In this document: positions 17,349-26,675 of the stretch, piece by piece | Numbering within the stretch: the first letter of the stretch is position 1 | Layout: every line of letters starts with the position of its first letter | DNA from: Nocardia stercoris | GTDB lineage: Bacteria > Actinomycetota > Actinomycetes > Mycobacteriales > Mycobacteriaceae | Length of the DNA stretch: 64,000 nt | Reading direction: 5' to 3' | Assembly: GCF_003696265.1 (NCBI RefSeq) | Contig: NZ_RFFH01000004.1 | Location: 310,001 to 374,000 of the forward strand | Made by a program: the position numbers and the translations under genes | Notes under the pieces: model-generated | What the model was told of the DNA's origin: nothing | Database searches by the model: none | Seen by the model: only the letters and a program-made list of their open reading frames with translations

Positions 17349-17393
17349 GAAGTATCGACGGGACGGTCCCGGGCTTGCGCCCGGAGTCGCCGG

Positions 17394-17882
17394 GTGCCGC
17401 CGGGGCAGAATGGGGCGGTGGACTCTCCGGCCCGTCACCTCGAACCGGCGACCTCGGTCGAAGCCCGGCTCAGCACTCTGCTCGGTCCGTTACGGCGGGC
17501 GGTCATGCGGTCCACGCGCGCCGCGGCGGGTTTGCCCGACCTGCCGGAAGCGCAGATCGAACTGCTGCGGCTGCTCGTCGCGACCGATGGCATCACGCCC
17601 GGCGGGGCGGCCACCGAACTGCGGGTGGCGCAGTCCACGATCAGCAATCTCGTTCGGACCATGGCGGCGGCCGATCTGGTCGAGCGGCTCCCCTTGCCGT
17701 CGGACGGACGAGGCGCGCTGCTTGTGGCATCGACGCATGCGCGAAGCCTGCTCGCGCGGTACGACCGTGCCAGTGCGGCCGTGCTGCGTGAGGCCCTCGA
17801 CGACCTTCCCGCCGCCGATCGGCGTGCGATACAGGACGCGCTCCCGGCATTGCAGCGCCTGCTGTCGGCGTTGAGCGAGTAA
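17394..17882 (+). CDS. MarR-family transcriptional regulator
   Basis: The 162-aa protein has the winged-helix fold of MarR: LPEAQIELLRLLVATDGI, GGAATELRVAQSTISNLVRTM as recognition helix, then the wing LPLPSDGRGALLVAST. GTG 17394 has GGAG 8 nt upstream; a second GTG at 17418 is possible. The carboxylesterase gene follows on the same strand after 103 bp, with a small inverted repeat between them, so the regulator probably controls it. Confidence 0.8.
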   Translation: MPPGQNGAVDSPARHLEPATSVEARLSTLLGPLRRAVMRSTRAAAGLPDLPEAQIELLRLLVATDGITPGGAATELRVAQSTISNLVRTMAAADLVERLPLPSDGRGALLVASTHARSLLARYDRASAAVLREALDDLPAADRRAIQDALPALQRLLSALSE

Positions 17883-17948
17883 CCGGCGCAATAGATTCGG
17901 CAGTCTCACCTGAACGCCCCACTCCCGGGCGGGTGGTCCCATATATTG

Positions 17949-17963
17949 CTTTTGTTTCAAAAG
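17949..17963. promoter_or_regulatory. Small inverted repeat, candidate MarR operator
   Basis: CTTTTG and CAAAAG are separated by TTT in an AT-rich island 23 bp before the carboxylesterase start and 67 bp after the MarR stop. An operator for the adjacent regulator is inferred from position only. Confidence 0.4.
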
Positions 17964-17985
17964 TAGATGCCAGTGGGAGTCACGC

Positions 17986-19614
17986 ATGTGGTCTGTCCTC
18001 GCCCGTGGCCGCCGCCGGAGCATGGTGTGGCCGTGCTGGCCGGCGATTCTGACCGGCCTCGTCGTGCTGGCGGCTACCGCCTTCGCGCCCGCAAGCGCGG
18101 CACCCGGCGACCTCGCCGATCCGATCGCGACCGTCGCCACCGGATCGCTCCGGGGCTTGCGTGCCGACGGCATCGAGAAGTACCTCGGGGTGCCGTTCGC
18201 GGCGTCGACAGCGGGCGACGGCAGGTTCGCGCCACCCCGGCCGGCGTCCAGCTGGGACGGTGTCCGTCCGGCGACCGCCCACGGACCCCAATGTCCGCAA
18301 TCACCGCCACTGCCCAGTGTCCCCGCGCTGCAACCCTCGAGCGAAGACTGCTTGACCATCGACATGTACGTCCCCGAACACGCGGCCGGCGCCACCCTGC
18401 CGGTCATGGTGTGGCTCTTCGGGGGTGCGTTCCTCCTGGGGTCCAATGCGCAATACGATTCGCCCGCCAGGCTCGTGCGCGAAGGACAGGTTGTCGTCGC
18501 CATCCCGAACTATCGGGTGGGCCCCTTCGGCTTTCTCGCACTCCCCGAACTCGCGGGCGAGGACGGCGGGGCCACCGGGACCTACGGCACGCTCGATCAG
18601 CAGGCCGCGTTGCGCTGGATCCGAGACAACGCGGCCGCGTTCGGGGGCGATCCGGACAATGTCACGCTGTTCGGCGAATCCGCCGGCGGCATGAGCGTGT
18701 GTACCCAACTCGCCTCGCCCACGGCGCGCGGTCTCTACAGCAAGGCCATCATCGAAAGCGGTTCCTGCGCACGCAGCCCGCTCGCACCGCCCACCGAGGA
18801 CGCCGCGTACCGGACGTCGGCCGACTACGCCGCCGGGCTCGGCTGCGGCGACCCCGATACCCGGCTGCGATGCCTTCGGGCCCTGCCCGTCGATCGCCTG
18901 TTGGATTCTCCGACAACCATGTTGAACACCATGGATGTAAGTTGGCGGCCGGTTTCGGACGGTGTCGTGGTGACCAGCGGTCCTGAGGCCGCGCTGGCCG
19001 ACGGAGCTGCTCGGGGGATCCCGCTGATCGTGGGCAGCAACGCCGGGGAGGGCGCGACTTTCGTGGCGTTGCTCGACTACGCGCACGGCATCGTCCCTGA
19101 CGCGACCGGCTACGAGCTCTGGGTCCACGACTTGTTCCACGACGACAGCGCGCGAGTGCTGGCCGGATATCCGTTGTCCGGCTTCCCTTCCGCGGTGGCG
19201 GCCATCACTCAGGTGATCACGGACGGGTTCTTCGCCTGCCCCGCGTCGTTCATCACGCAGGCCGCGCGCCGCGGCGGTTCGAGAGTGTGGCAATACCAGT
19301 TCGACGACGCGCCCCTCAGTGGGAATCCGTTGCTGCCCGGCGCATTTCACGGTGCCGAGGTCCCGTACGTCTTCTCCGGACTGATGGGGCTCGCCATCCC
19401 GCTGCCACCCAGCGGCGACCAGCTGTCACAACGCATTCAGCAGAGCTGGGCACGTTTCGCGCACACCGGTGATCCCGAGACCCCAGCCCTCGCGCCCTGG
19501 CCGTCCACGTCCGACACCACCCTCGAACTAGCCAATGACCGCACTGTGCTGGGAGATTCGTTCCTCGCACAGCACCGATGCGATCTGTGGTCGGATATCG
19601 CGCACATCGGTTAG
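17986..19614 (+). CDS. Secreted type-B carboxylesterase
   Basis: A 542-aa exported carboxylesterase/lipase. A twin-hydrophobic signal peptide ends ASA-APGD near residue 40. Family motifs follow: the oxyanion segment VWLFGGAFLLG, EDCLTIDMYVP near the N terminus, and nucleophile Ser232 in GESAGG. The triad is completed by Glu in GSNAGEG and His in GAFHGAEVPYVF. Multiple Cys agree with an extracellular enzyme. ATG 17986 has GGGAG upstream. It would cleave carboxylic esters of unknown identity; the MarR gene upstream suggests induction by a small aromatic or acid ligand. Confidence 0.85.
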   Translation: MWSVLARGRRRSMVWPCWPAILTGLVVLAATAFAPASAAPGDLADPIATVATGSLRGLRADGIEKYLGVPFAASTAGDGRFAPPRPASSWDGVRPATAHGPQCPQSPPLPSVPALQPSSEDCLTIDMYVPEHAAGATLPVMVWLFGGAFLLGSNAQYDSPARLVREGQVVVAIPNYRVGPFGFLALPELAGEDGGATGTYGTLDQQAALRWIRDNAAAFGGDPDNVTLFGESAGGMSVCTQLASPTARGLYSKAIIESGSCARSPLAPPTEDAAYRTSADYAAGLGCGDPDTRLRCLRALPVDRLLDSPTTMLNTMDVSWRPVSDGVVVTSGPEAALADGAARGIPLIVGSNAGEGATFVALLDYAHGIVPDATGYELWVHDLFHDDSARVLAGYPLSGFPSAVAAITQVITDGFFACPASFITQAARRGGSRVWQYQFDDAPLSGNPLLPGAFHGAEVPYVFSGLMGLAIPLPPSGDQLSQRIQQSWARFAHTGDPETPALAPWPSTSDTTLELANDRTVLGDSFLAQHRCDLWSDIAHIG

Positions 19615-19799
19615 GGCGACGCCGCCGGAGAGGCTCAGCGAACGCACGCTCCGGGCCCGTGTCGGCGTCGGATCGTGACGATGTCGATCACCAGGCTGCC
19701 CGACGCCCGAGTCCGGTCGAACCGAGTGCGGTCGCGCGGCGGCCGCAGCGCGGCCTGGAGGGAACACGGTACATCGGGACGCCGTCGCGGTCCGTATCT

Positions 19800-19940
19800 G
19801 TCAGCGGGTGCGTCAGGTCCGTGTCAGCGCCATGGCAGCGCAGTCCGCGACAGTAATCACATCACCCCGGCCGAGGCCGCGAGCAACACCGAAGACCAGC
19901 TCACACAACGACTTCGACTGCATCCGAGGAGCAATCAGCC
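19800..19940 (+). promoter_or_regulatory. Conserved 141-bp leader, copy 1
   Basis: The 141 bp directly before the hydrolase start match 31433-31573 at 138 positions without gaps. They include the GAGGAG ribosome-binding site, a GCCATGGC palindrome and TAATCA, a possible -10. The differences lie near the 5' end and at one base in the middle. Confidence 0.7.
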
Positions 19941-20732
19941 ATGAACATCACCACCACCGCGGCCTGGACCGGAATGGTCACCGTCGAGGACACCGCCCTC
20001 GCGGTCACCGACACCGGCGGCACCGGCCGCCCCGTCGTCTACCTCAACGGCTCCTACGCCACCCGCAAGAACTGGAAGAAGGTCATCGCCGACCTCGGCC
20101 CCGGCTTCCGCCACATCACCTTCGACGAGCGCGCCCGCGGCAAGTCGCAGACCTCCGCCGACTACTCCTTCGAAGCCTGCGTCCGCGACGTCGACGCCGT
20201 CCTTGCCGCCCGCGGCATCACCGAGAAGCCGATCCTGGTCGGCTGGTCCTACGGCGCCCTGGTCGCCGTGCACTGGGCCGACCGCAACCCCGACCGCGTC
20301 GCCGGCGTCGTCTCCGCCGACGGCGCCATGCCCTGGGGCTTCACCGACCAGGAGAACCTCGACCGCATCCGCGTCATGTTCGCCAAGATGGGCCCGATGA
20401 TGTGGCTGCTGCGCCCCTTGCAGCTGGCCGCCCGGATGACCGCCGACCAGCACGCCGATGTCAACATCGAGTTGAACGTCCTGTGCGCGAACCTCGCCTC
20501 CGTCCTGGACCGCCTCACCACCCCGGTCCGGTACGTCATCGCCACCGGCGCGAATCTCGGCGCGGCAGAAGAGGAAATGGCAGCCGTCCGTGCCTCCCTG
20601 GAGCCGTGTCTGGCCGCCAACCCGAACCTGACCGTCAGCTCTCGGGTCACCAGCAACCACTCGAAGATCCTGGCCAAGGACTTCCACGCCGTCGCCGAAG
20701 CCGTCCGCGAAACCGCCGCCGCACTCGCCTGA
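19941..20732 (+). CDS. Alpha/beta hydrolase, paralogue 1
   Basis: The 263-aa cytosolic alpha/beta-fold hydrolase has the nucleophile elbow GWSYGA and late His in SNHSKIL; an early GRPVVYLNGSYATRKNW forms the oxyanion strand. It is about 93% identical (17 substitutions, one extra residue) to the protein at 31574-32368. Substrate is unknown; esterases, haloperoxidase-like and epoxide hydrolase-like enzymes share this fold. ATG 19941 has GAGGAG nine bases upstream. Copy 1 stands alone, while copy 2 is followed by two further genes. Confidence 0.8.
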   Translation: MNITTTAAWTGMVTVEDTALAVTDTGGTGRPVVYLNGSYATRKNWKKVIADLGPGFRHITFDERARGKSQTSADYSFEACVRDVDAVLAARGITEKPILVGWSYGALVAVHWADRNPDRVAGVVSADGAMPWGFTDQENLDRIRVMFAKMGPMMWLLRPLQLAARMTADQHADVNIELNVLCANLASVLDRLTTPVRYVIATGANLGAAEEEMAAVRASLEPCLAANPNLTVSSRVTSNHSKILAKDFHAVAEAVRETAAALA

Positions 20733-20754
20733 ACTTCAGGCCGAGCCCTCCGGT

Positions 20755-20770
20755 TGCCGAAGCTTCGGCA
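20755..20770. terminator. Palindrome between convergent genes
   Basis: A 16-bp palindrome (TGCCGAAGCTTCGGCA) within a longer imperfect stem separates the hydrolase from the convergent GH5 gene; a bidirectional terminator is likely. Confidence 0.4.
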
Positions 20771-20785
20771 GGGGCCGCAGGCGGA

Positions 20786-22294
20786 TCATCCGCAGGTGAC
20801 GGCGATCCGGTAGTCACCGGCCGACGGGACCGGCACGGTGACGCGATAGCCGCCCGGGACCGGGGTGACGGATGCGACGCCGACGTTCTGGCCGGTCACC
20901 TGCGCCGAGGAACAGCGTTGCGGTACCCACAGATCGGCGGTCGCACCGCCTCCGGTGGTCTGTCCGGCCACAGTCAGTGCACCGGAGGGGATGTCGGGAC
21001 CGAGGGCCGTCAAGGTCCCGGGAGTGGCGCGGGCGTAGGGGCGGGAGATGACGGCCAGCGTGTCCGGGTCGGTGGTGGTCCCCCATCCCGCGACGGCCGG
21101 TCCCTGGGTGGCGCAGGCCGGGCGGGTGTGGCGGACCTGGATGGCGTGCGGGTCACCGCAGGCGCCCTTCCAATGCCACATCGTGCCGCCGATGCGGCGT
21201 GAATCCTCTTGTGCGGCATAGCGGTGCCATTGGTCGAGGTTTTCGGGATAGTACTCACCGGACAGCAACGTCGTTCCGTAGTTGCGTGCCGCGGTCGCCG
21301 CGGCATCGAATCCGTCTTCGATCGTTCCGGGGGCCAGGCCACCGGATTCGTTGTACAGGTGTGGGGAGTAGACGGCATTGTCGTTGTCCACGAACGATGG
21401 GAGCGGGCCGGGCAGCGGGAGGAAGCTACTGATCACACCCGGCTCGAAGAAGGCGATGTGGTGGAATCCGCCGCGGGTGGCGGTCTCGGTGGCGCGCAGG
21501 GCCGGGACGACACGTTTGTAGTAGTTGCCGAGCAGGACGTAGTCGTCGATGCCGACGAGCAGGCCGGGGTTGGGTTCGTTGAGCAGGTCGTAGCCGGCGA
21601 TGGCGGGGTTGTCGGCGAATCGGGCCGCGACGAACTGCCATGCTTTGATCTGCTCGTCCTGGATGCCGTCGGCGTTGTCGTAGAACCGCTGGAACGAGGA
21701 CTGTACGGACAGAGATATCTCCCGCATGCCGATCCGGCAGGTGCCCATGGTCCCGGCGAGCGACGTGGCCCACGCGGGCGCGCCGTCCCATCCCACGCTC
21801 GGTTGCATGAACGGCGGGCACCAGGTGCCGTCCGGGGTGTTCACCGCGGGACCCCAGGCGTCTTGATGCATGTCGAGGATGACGTAGATGTCGTGCCTGC
21901 GCGCCCATTCCACGTTCTGCGCGATGAGATCCAGGTATCCGGGATCGAACACGCCGCGCTGCGGTTCGATCCGCGACCACGACAGCACCATGCGCACGAC
22001 GTTGTGTCCCCGCGCGGAGATCGCCGCGTAATCGTCTTCGGTGAGCGCGACATTCGGTGGGAGGTCCGGCCACTCCTGGTAGTAGCCGCCCAGTCCGTTG
22101 ACGTTCACCCCGCGCAGCAGCACCGTTCGGCCACGGTCGTCGACGATGCGCGCGTCGTTGCCGTGTGTCGCGTGCAGGCTGTGGGTAATCTGCGGAGCGG
22201 GGGTGTCGGCGTGTGCGGCCGGCGCTGCGGTGACCAGCGCGGTCGAGGCGGCCAGCGCTGCCGTGAACATCGCGACCTTACGGGTCGAGCGCAT
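20786..22294 (-). CDS. Secreted GH5 glycoside hydrolase, endoglycoceramidase-like
   Basis: This 502-aa exported enzyme has a signal peptide ending AAHA-DTPA. A TIM-barrel domain follows with LRGVNVNGLGG, VVRMVLSWSRIEP, ILDMHQDAWG, acid/base Glu240 in LLNEPNPG and the nucleophile in LLSGEYYPE (about 349). The MHQDAWG segment is typical of the endoglycoceramidase group of GH5 seen in Rhodococcus, which removes the glycan from glycosphingolipids. A C-terminal beta domain of about 90 residues ends with Cys-containing strands (VPQRCSSAQ, IAVTCG). A steryl-glucosidase-type relative is an alternative. Confidence 0.8.
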   Translation of the reverse strand: MRSTRKVAMFTAALAASTALVTAAPAAHADTPAPQITHSLHATHGNDARIVDDRGRTVLLRGVNVNGLGGYYQEWPDLPPNVALTEDDYAAISARGHNVVRMVLSWSRIEPQRGVFDPGYLDLIAQNVEWARRHDIYVILDMHQDAWGPAVNTPDGTWCPPFMQPSVGWDGAPAWATSLAGTMGTCRIGMREISLSVQSSFQRFYDNADGIQDEQIKAWQFVAARFADNPAIAGYDLLNEPNPGLLVGIDDYVLLGNYYKRVVPALRATETATRGGFHHIAFFEPGVISSFLPLPGPLPSFVDNDNAVYSPHLYNESGGLAPGTIEDGFDAAATAARNYGTTLLSGEYYPENLDQWHRYAAQEDSRRIGGTMWHWKGACGDPHAIQVRHTRPACATQGPAVAGWGTTTDPDTLAVISRPYARATPGTLTALGPDIPSGALTVAGQTTGGGATADLWVPQRCSSAQVTGQNVGVASVTPVPGGYRVTVPVPSAGDYRIAVTCG

Positions 22295-22946
22295 CCGTGC
22301 CCTCCGGTCCCATTAATTGGACGATTGACCAGAATGCAGGATAGGTGGAGATCGCCTGCCCGCGAGGCGAAACCGACTACCTCCCGACATCGAACCGCTG
22401 TGAATTCCGATTGCGGATGAGCTGGATCGGTGCCCGCTTTCGCGGAAGACCTCAAGGAGCTGCCAAAGATGTTGTCCTGCAACGGAATTGGAAATCGGAT
22501 TGTCTGTTGGCAACAATCAGCGGTACGCCAGCTCGCTTGCTCGTCGACATTCCAGGACTTCGGTCTGCGCAAGTCGGTCGGAACGCCGTGCCCGCTGCTC
22601 ACTACGCACCCGGTCGCCGAGCATTCTGGTTGGGATCTTGTTGGGGTCCGGTCCAGATCGGGCCCGAATGTCCAGGCGACTTCTGGCGCTGACCTGTAGC
22701 GGAAGCGCCCCCGGCGGGGCACTATAAGGATGGGAACGGTGGTGACCAGTGGTTTTCATGGGGGACGCTGACGGTCGAAGCGAGATTCGGCCGTCCCCAG
22801 CTGGATTGACGTTCGCTTGTTCACGTCTGATCACATCAGGTCGCGGTGGCCCTTCTACCTGCGACCATGGCCGTCCTCGACGCACTATCGTGCACGTCGG
22901 ATCCGGGGGCGGTTGTCGTCGGCAGGTCCGGGTGATCGTCGTGTGC
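22295..22946. other. Intergenic region with dispersed repeat copy
   Basis: Upstream of the GH5 gene and downstream of the LuxR/ATPase gene. Apart from the repeat at 22705-22788, no coding or RNA feature was recognised. Confidence 0.4.
22705..22788 (+). repeat. Dispersed repeat, copy R1
   Basis: Starts GCGCCCCCGGCGGGGC, passes through ACTATAAGGATGGGAAC and ends in TCGAAGCGAGATTC. Closely related stretches are at 28891-29018 and 40770-40889. Confidence 0.7.
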
Positions 22947-25700
22947 TCATGGGTTCGCCATGAAACCGAGGGATTTCATGAGTGCCGCGCCGTCCGGGTC
23001 ACCGCCCAGGATCGAACTGCGGGCCTGTTGAACCGGGCAGCCCGCGGCCTCGAACGCGGTCGCGGTGGCCAGCACTGCGAGTCGATCCCCATCCTGGAGG
23101 GCGGTGGCGCGTGCGGTGATCGCGGAGGCGATCGGGTTTCCCGCCACAGTATTCTTTGCTGCATCCAGAATCTCCGCTGCCTCCGGCCGGCGAGCCAGCA
23201 CCGCCGCCTCGGCGCGCAGCGCCACGTACCAGTGCCGCCAGATCCACAGCACTTGCTCGTCCAGATCGTCAGGTGCCGTGGCCAATTCGCCCCAGGCCCG
23301 GTCCGCGTCCCCGGCGTGCAGCAGCAGCACGGCATCGAACACCGCACACCACACTGCCGGGGGCCCGGACAGCTCGGTAGCGATCGCCTGCCAGCGGGCC
23401 TGCGCGGGAGCGTCGCCGCGCAGACCATGGACCAGGGCAACAGCCGCCGCGGACACCGCGAGCTGCGGCGCGGGGAGCCGCCCGGACAGCTCCCAGGCGT
23501 CGGCGAACCGCCGGCTGCCGGCTCGAACCGCGTCCGCGTCCCCGGACAATGCCTCCACCACCAGAATCCGTGAGGTTGCCAGATCGCCGCGCTCGGCGAG
23601 CAGTGGCAAGTCACGCAGCTGTGCGGCCCAGGTGCGAGCGCCGGCCAGATCCCCGTTCGCGAGACAGCTGTCGGCGGCCTCGGACAGCGCGCCGACCCGC
23701 TCCAGCGCACCAGCCGCGGTCGCCGGTGCCGCAGTGAGCAGTTCGACCCGGCGACGGGTTGTGACCGCGCTCGCCGCCGTGTCACCGCACCACCATTGAG
23801 CCGCGGCCAAGGCGTCCAGCGCCGCGCTACGTGACAGCGGATCAGCGGTTCGCTCGGCCAGTTCGACCGCTCGTGCGGCCAACGAGATCGCCTGGGAGCC
23901 ATCAGATTCCGCAGAACGGATGCCGCATTCGGCGACCGCGACCGCGGCCGCGGCGGCCGGATCGTCCCCGGCCAGGTCTCGGGCCGTGGCCAGCAGCTCG
24001 GCCGTCACCTGCGGCGCGGGCAGGTGGTCGAAGGTATCGGACATGCGGAAGCAGGTACTCACTGCCGTCGCGAGATCTCTTGCGGCAGCTGCGGTATCGC
24101 CGACTTTCCGCGCGACCTCCGCAGCCGCCAGGTACAGCCGGTACATCTCGGCGCCGTGGATCCGACAACCGGCCGTGGCAGCGGCCTCTCGCAATGCCGC
24201 GGCCGCCACCGCCGGGTCGTCGGTGAGCATCGCGGCCTGCTCGTAGCGCCGCTGCGATTCACCGATCAGGTTGCGCGTGAAGGTGATCCGCGCCAGCGCC
24301 AGCGCCAGGTCGCACGCCTGCGCTCGATGTCCGGCCTCGGCTGCCGCCCAGTTCAGTGCCGCTCGAAGGTCGTCGGCCACGAAATCGAATTCGGTTCGCC
24401 ACGAACCGGTTCCGGTGTGCTCCGTGAGCTCGGTCGCGGTCGACCGGCTCCACGCCAGGTGCCGAGCGAGTGTCGCGGGGAGCTCGCCGAGAGTGTCGAG
24501 CTGCTCCCGGGTGTACTGGCGAACGGTCGCCAGCACGCGATATCGGATGCCGGTTCCGGTCGGAACCACGGACAGCAGGCTGTGTTCGGTGAGCCGCGCC
24601 AGTCCGTCCGCGACGTCTGCCGGCGCGAGCGGGGGATAGCCGGTCACGATGGCGGCGGCTGCGGCGGTGAAGGGCCCGGCGAATACCGCTGTCCGTCGCA
24701 GCAACAGACGATCCGGCTCGGGCAACAGCGCTTGGCTCCAGTCGAGTGTGGCCCGCACCGACCGGTGTCGTTCGTCGGCGCGGCGTCCGCCCACGAGCAG
24801 CCGCAACGGATCGGCCAGGCTGGCGGTCAGCCCGTCCAGACCCAGCGTGGGCAGCCGGGCAGCGGCCAGTTCGATAGGCAGCGCCAGACCGTCCAGCCGG
24901 GCACAGATCTCGGCCACTCGGTCGGCCTGTTCGGTCGGCACCGGCCAGCCCAGTGCCGCCGCCCGATTCAGGAACAGCGCTACGGCATCCGCGTTCTCGT
25001 CCAGCGACAGCGGCGGCACCGAATAGACCTGCTCGAACGGCACCATGAGCCTGGACCGGCTCGTGGCCAGCACGGTCACGCCCGGACAGCGGGCCAGCAG
25101 TCGCTCCAGGAACAGCGCCACCCCGTCCAGCAGATGTTCGCAGTTGTCCAGAACCAGTAGGAGCCGCCGGTCAGCGAGCGCCGCCGTCACCGAATCGTCC
25201 AGGCCCCGGCCCAGTTGCTCCCCGATGCCCAGGGCCTGGGCCACCGCCGCGCAGATCATCGCCGGGTCGGTCACCGGGACCAGATCTACGAACCAGACGC
25301 CACCGGCGAACTCGCCGGCCAGATCCGCGGCGACGGCCAGCGCCAGCCGGGTCTTGCCGACGCCACCGGGACCCAGCGCGGTCACCTGTCGATGGGCGAC
25401 GACCAGGCCGCGCAGTGCTGCCTGCTCCTCGACCCGGCCCACGAAGGAGGTCAGGGTTGTGGGCAGTGCTGCGACCGGGGATGCGGCCGGTTCGGGATCG
25501 CCGAGCTCGGCCGCTCGGTCCGCGAGCGCACGCCGATCGGGCACCGCGGCCTTGCGCAGCAGCGAGGACACGTGGGTCTCCACGGTGCGAACGGAGATGA
25601 ACAACTGCGCCGCGATCTCGGCGTTACTGCGATGCTGCCCGACCAGGGCGAGGACCTCGGCCTCCCGGACCGAGATTCCGGCGGCGATCTGCTTCGACAC
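22947..25700 (-). CDS. Large LuxR-HTH/NB-ARC ATPase transcriptional regulator
   Basis: About 917 aa. The N-terminal LuxR-type helix-turn-helix (SVREAEVLALVGQHRSNAEI, ISVRTVETHVSSLLRK) spans residues 8-60. It is followed by an AAA/NB-ARC ATPase with Walker A GPGGVGKT (about 110-117), Walker B RLLLVLDNCEHL and the GLALPIELAAARL block, then a long alpha-helical TPR-like C-terminal half. Such STAND-type regulators integrate a ligand or partner signal through the ATPase. The GTG at 25700 is chosen because homologous sequence starts there; upstream residues to 25811 are poor. It is divergent from the VOC-ABC operon. A fragment matching its last 35 residues lies at 35.2-35.4 kb. Confidence 0.8.
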   Translation of the reverse strand: MSKQIAAGISVREAEVLALVGQHRSNAEIAAQLFISVRTVETHVSSLLRKAAVPDRRALADRAAELGDPEPAASPVAALPTTLTSFVGRVEEQAALRGLVVAHRQVTALGPGGVGKTRLALAVAADLAGEFAGGVWFVDLVPVTDPAMICAAVAQALGIGEQLGRGLDDSVTAALADRRLLLVLDNCEHLLDGVALFLERLLARCPGVTVLATSRSRLMVPFEQVYSVPPLSLDENADAVALFLNRAAALGWPVPTEQADRVAEICARLDGLALPIELAAARLPTLGLDGLTASLADPLRLLVGGRRADERHRSVRATLDWSQALLPEPDRLLLRRTAVFAGPFTAAAAAIVTGYPPLAPADVADGLARLTEHSLLSVVPTGTGIRYRVLATVRQYTREQLDTLGELPATLARHLAWSRSTATELTEHTGTGSWRTEFDFVADDLRAALNWAAAEAGHRAQACDLALALARITFTRNLIGESQRRYEQAAMLTDDPAVAAAALREAAATAGCRIHGAEMYRLYLAAAEVARKVGDTAAAARDLATAVSTCFRMSDTFDHLPAPQVTAELLATARDLAGDDPAAAAAVAVAECGIRSAESDGSQAISLAARAVELAERTADPLSRSAALDALAAAQWWCGDTAASAVTTRRRVELLTAAPATAAGALERVGALSEAADSCLANGDLAGARTWAAQLRDLPLLAERGDLATSRILVVEALSGDADAVRAGSRRFADAWELSGRLPAPQLAVSAAAVALVHGLRGDAPAQARWQAIATELSGPPAVWCAVFDAVLLLHAGDADRAWGELATAPDDLDEQVLWIWRHWYVALRAEAAVLARRPEAAEILDAAKNTVAGNPIASAITARATALQDGDRLAVLATATAFEAAGCPVQQARSSILGGDPDGAALMKSLGFMANP

Positions 25701-25837
25701 GCACCCATTGTCGCCGGTTCCCGGTAGCGCCACCCGCGTAGCCGATCCGTAGTGGATTCCGTAGTCACCACGGATGTTCCGCGGCCCCGCGATTCCTACC
25801 GTGGAAACCACAAGAACACGACATCACAGGAGATTCC

Positions 25838-26185
25838 ATGACCACCCTGGGCATCAAGACCGTGCTGCACCCGGTCACCGACCTGGCCGCCGCCAAGCCG
25901 GTCTACGCCGCCCTGCTGGGCGTGCCGGTGACCGCGGAAAGCCCGTACTACGTCGGCTTCGAGGTCGGCGACACGCATGTCGGCCTGGTCCCCGGCGGCG
26001 GGCCGCAGGGCATGACCGCACCTGTCACCTACTGGGCGGTCCCCGACCTGGAGGCGAAGCTGGCCGAACTGACCGCCGCCGGAGCCACTGTGGCGGAACC
26101 GATCCGCGATGTCGGCGCGGGCCGCCGGGTCGCCACCGTGGTCGACCCCGACGGCAACGTGCTCGGTGTGCTGCAGGACCGCTGA
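25838..26185 (+). CDS. VOC-superfamily (glyoxalase-like) protein
   Basis: The 115-aa protein has a paired beta-alpha-beta-beta-beta fold: LGIKTVLHPVTDLAAAKPVY, FEVGDTHVGLVPGG, APVTYWAVPDLEAKLAEL and VATVVDPDGNVLGVLQ. Members include glyoxalases, extradiol dioxygenases and drug-binding resistance proteins. The metal ligands are His in KTVLHPV and possibly Glu in FEVG, so activity is uncertain. ATG 25838 has GGAG 6 nt upstream. First gene of a likely four-gene operon with DUF1801, ABC ATPase and permease. Confidence 0.8.
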   Translation: MTTLGIKTVLHPVTDLAAAKPVYAALLGVPVTAESPYYVGFEVGDTHVGLVPGGGPQGMTAPVTYWAVPDLEAKLAELTAAGATVAEPIRDVGAGRRVATVVDPDGNVLGVLQDR

Positions 26186-26213
26186 AAACCTCGACTCGGC
26201 AAGGACACAGACC

Positions 26214-26675
26214 ATGACCACGAAAAACACTGCCACCGTGAGCTTCTCGGCCGAGGAGCGCGCCGCCATGAAGGAGCATGCGCAGGAACTGAAGACGACG
26301 GCCCGGCGAAATGGCAAGACGGCGAAGGCCGACGGAACGGCTGACGTGCTGGCCAAGATCGCGCAGATGGCACCCGCCGATCGTGTATTGGCCGAACGCA
26401 TTCACGCCATCGTCACCGCCGAGGCGCCCCAGCTGAGCCCGAAGACCTGGTACGGCATGCCCGCCTACGCCCGCGACGGCAAGGTGGTCTGCTTCTTCCA
26501 GAGCGCGGAGAAGTTCAAATCTCGTTACGCGACGCTGGGATTCAGCGACTCCGCACACCTCGACGACGGCGCGATGTGGCCGGTCACCTACGCGCTGACC
26601 AGCCTGACCACCGCCGCCGAGCAGCGGATCGCCGACCTGGTCCGGACCGCGGCAGGCACGGTGAGCGTCCGATGA
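26214..26675 (+). CDS. DUF1801 iron-chaperone-like protein
   Basis: A 153-aa soluble protein. The N-terminal third is Lys/Ala/Glu-rich (FSAEERAAMKEHAQELK), followed by a DUF1801/YdhG-like domain: ADRVLAERIHAIVTAEAPQL, PKTWYGMPAYARDGKVVCFF, KFKSRYATLGF. The domain resembles frataxin-like iron chaperones and is widespread in actinobacteria without a proven function. ATG 26214 begins 28 bp after the VOC stop. The stop codon overlaps the ATG of the ABC ATPase (ATGA), so translation is coupled. Confidence 0.75.
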   Translation: MTTKNTATVSFSAEERAAMKEHAQELKTTARRNGKTAKADGTADVLAKIAQMAPADRVLAERIHAIVTAEAPQLSPKTWYGMPAYARDGKVVCFFQSAEKFKSRYATLGFSDSAHLDDGAMWPVTYALTSLTTAAEQRIADLVRTAAGTVSVR

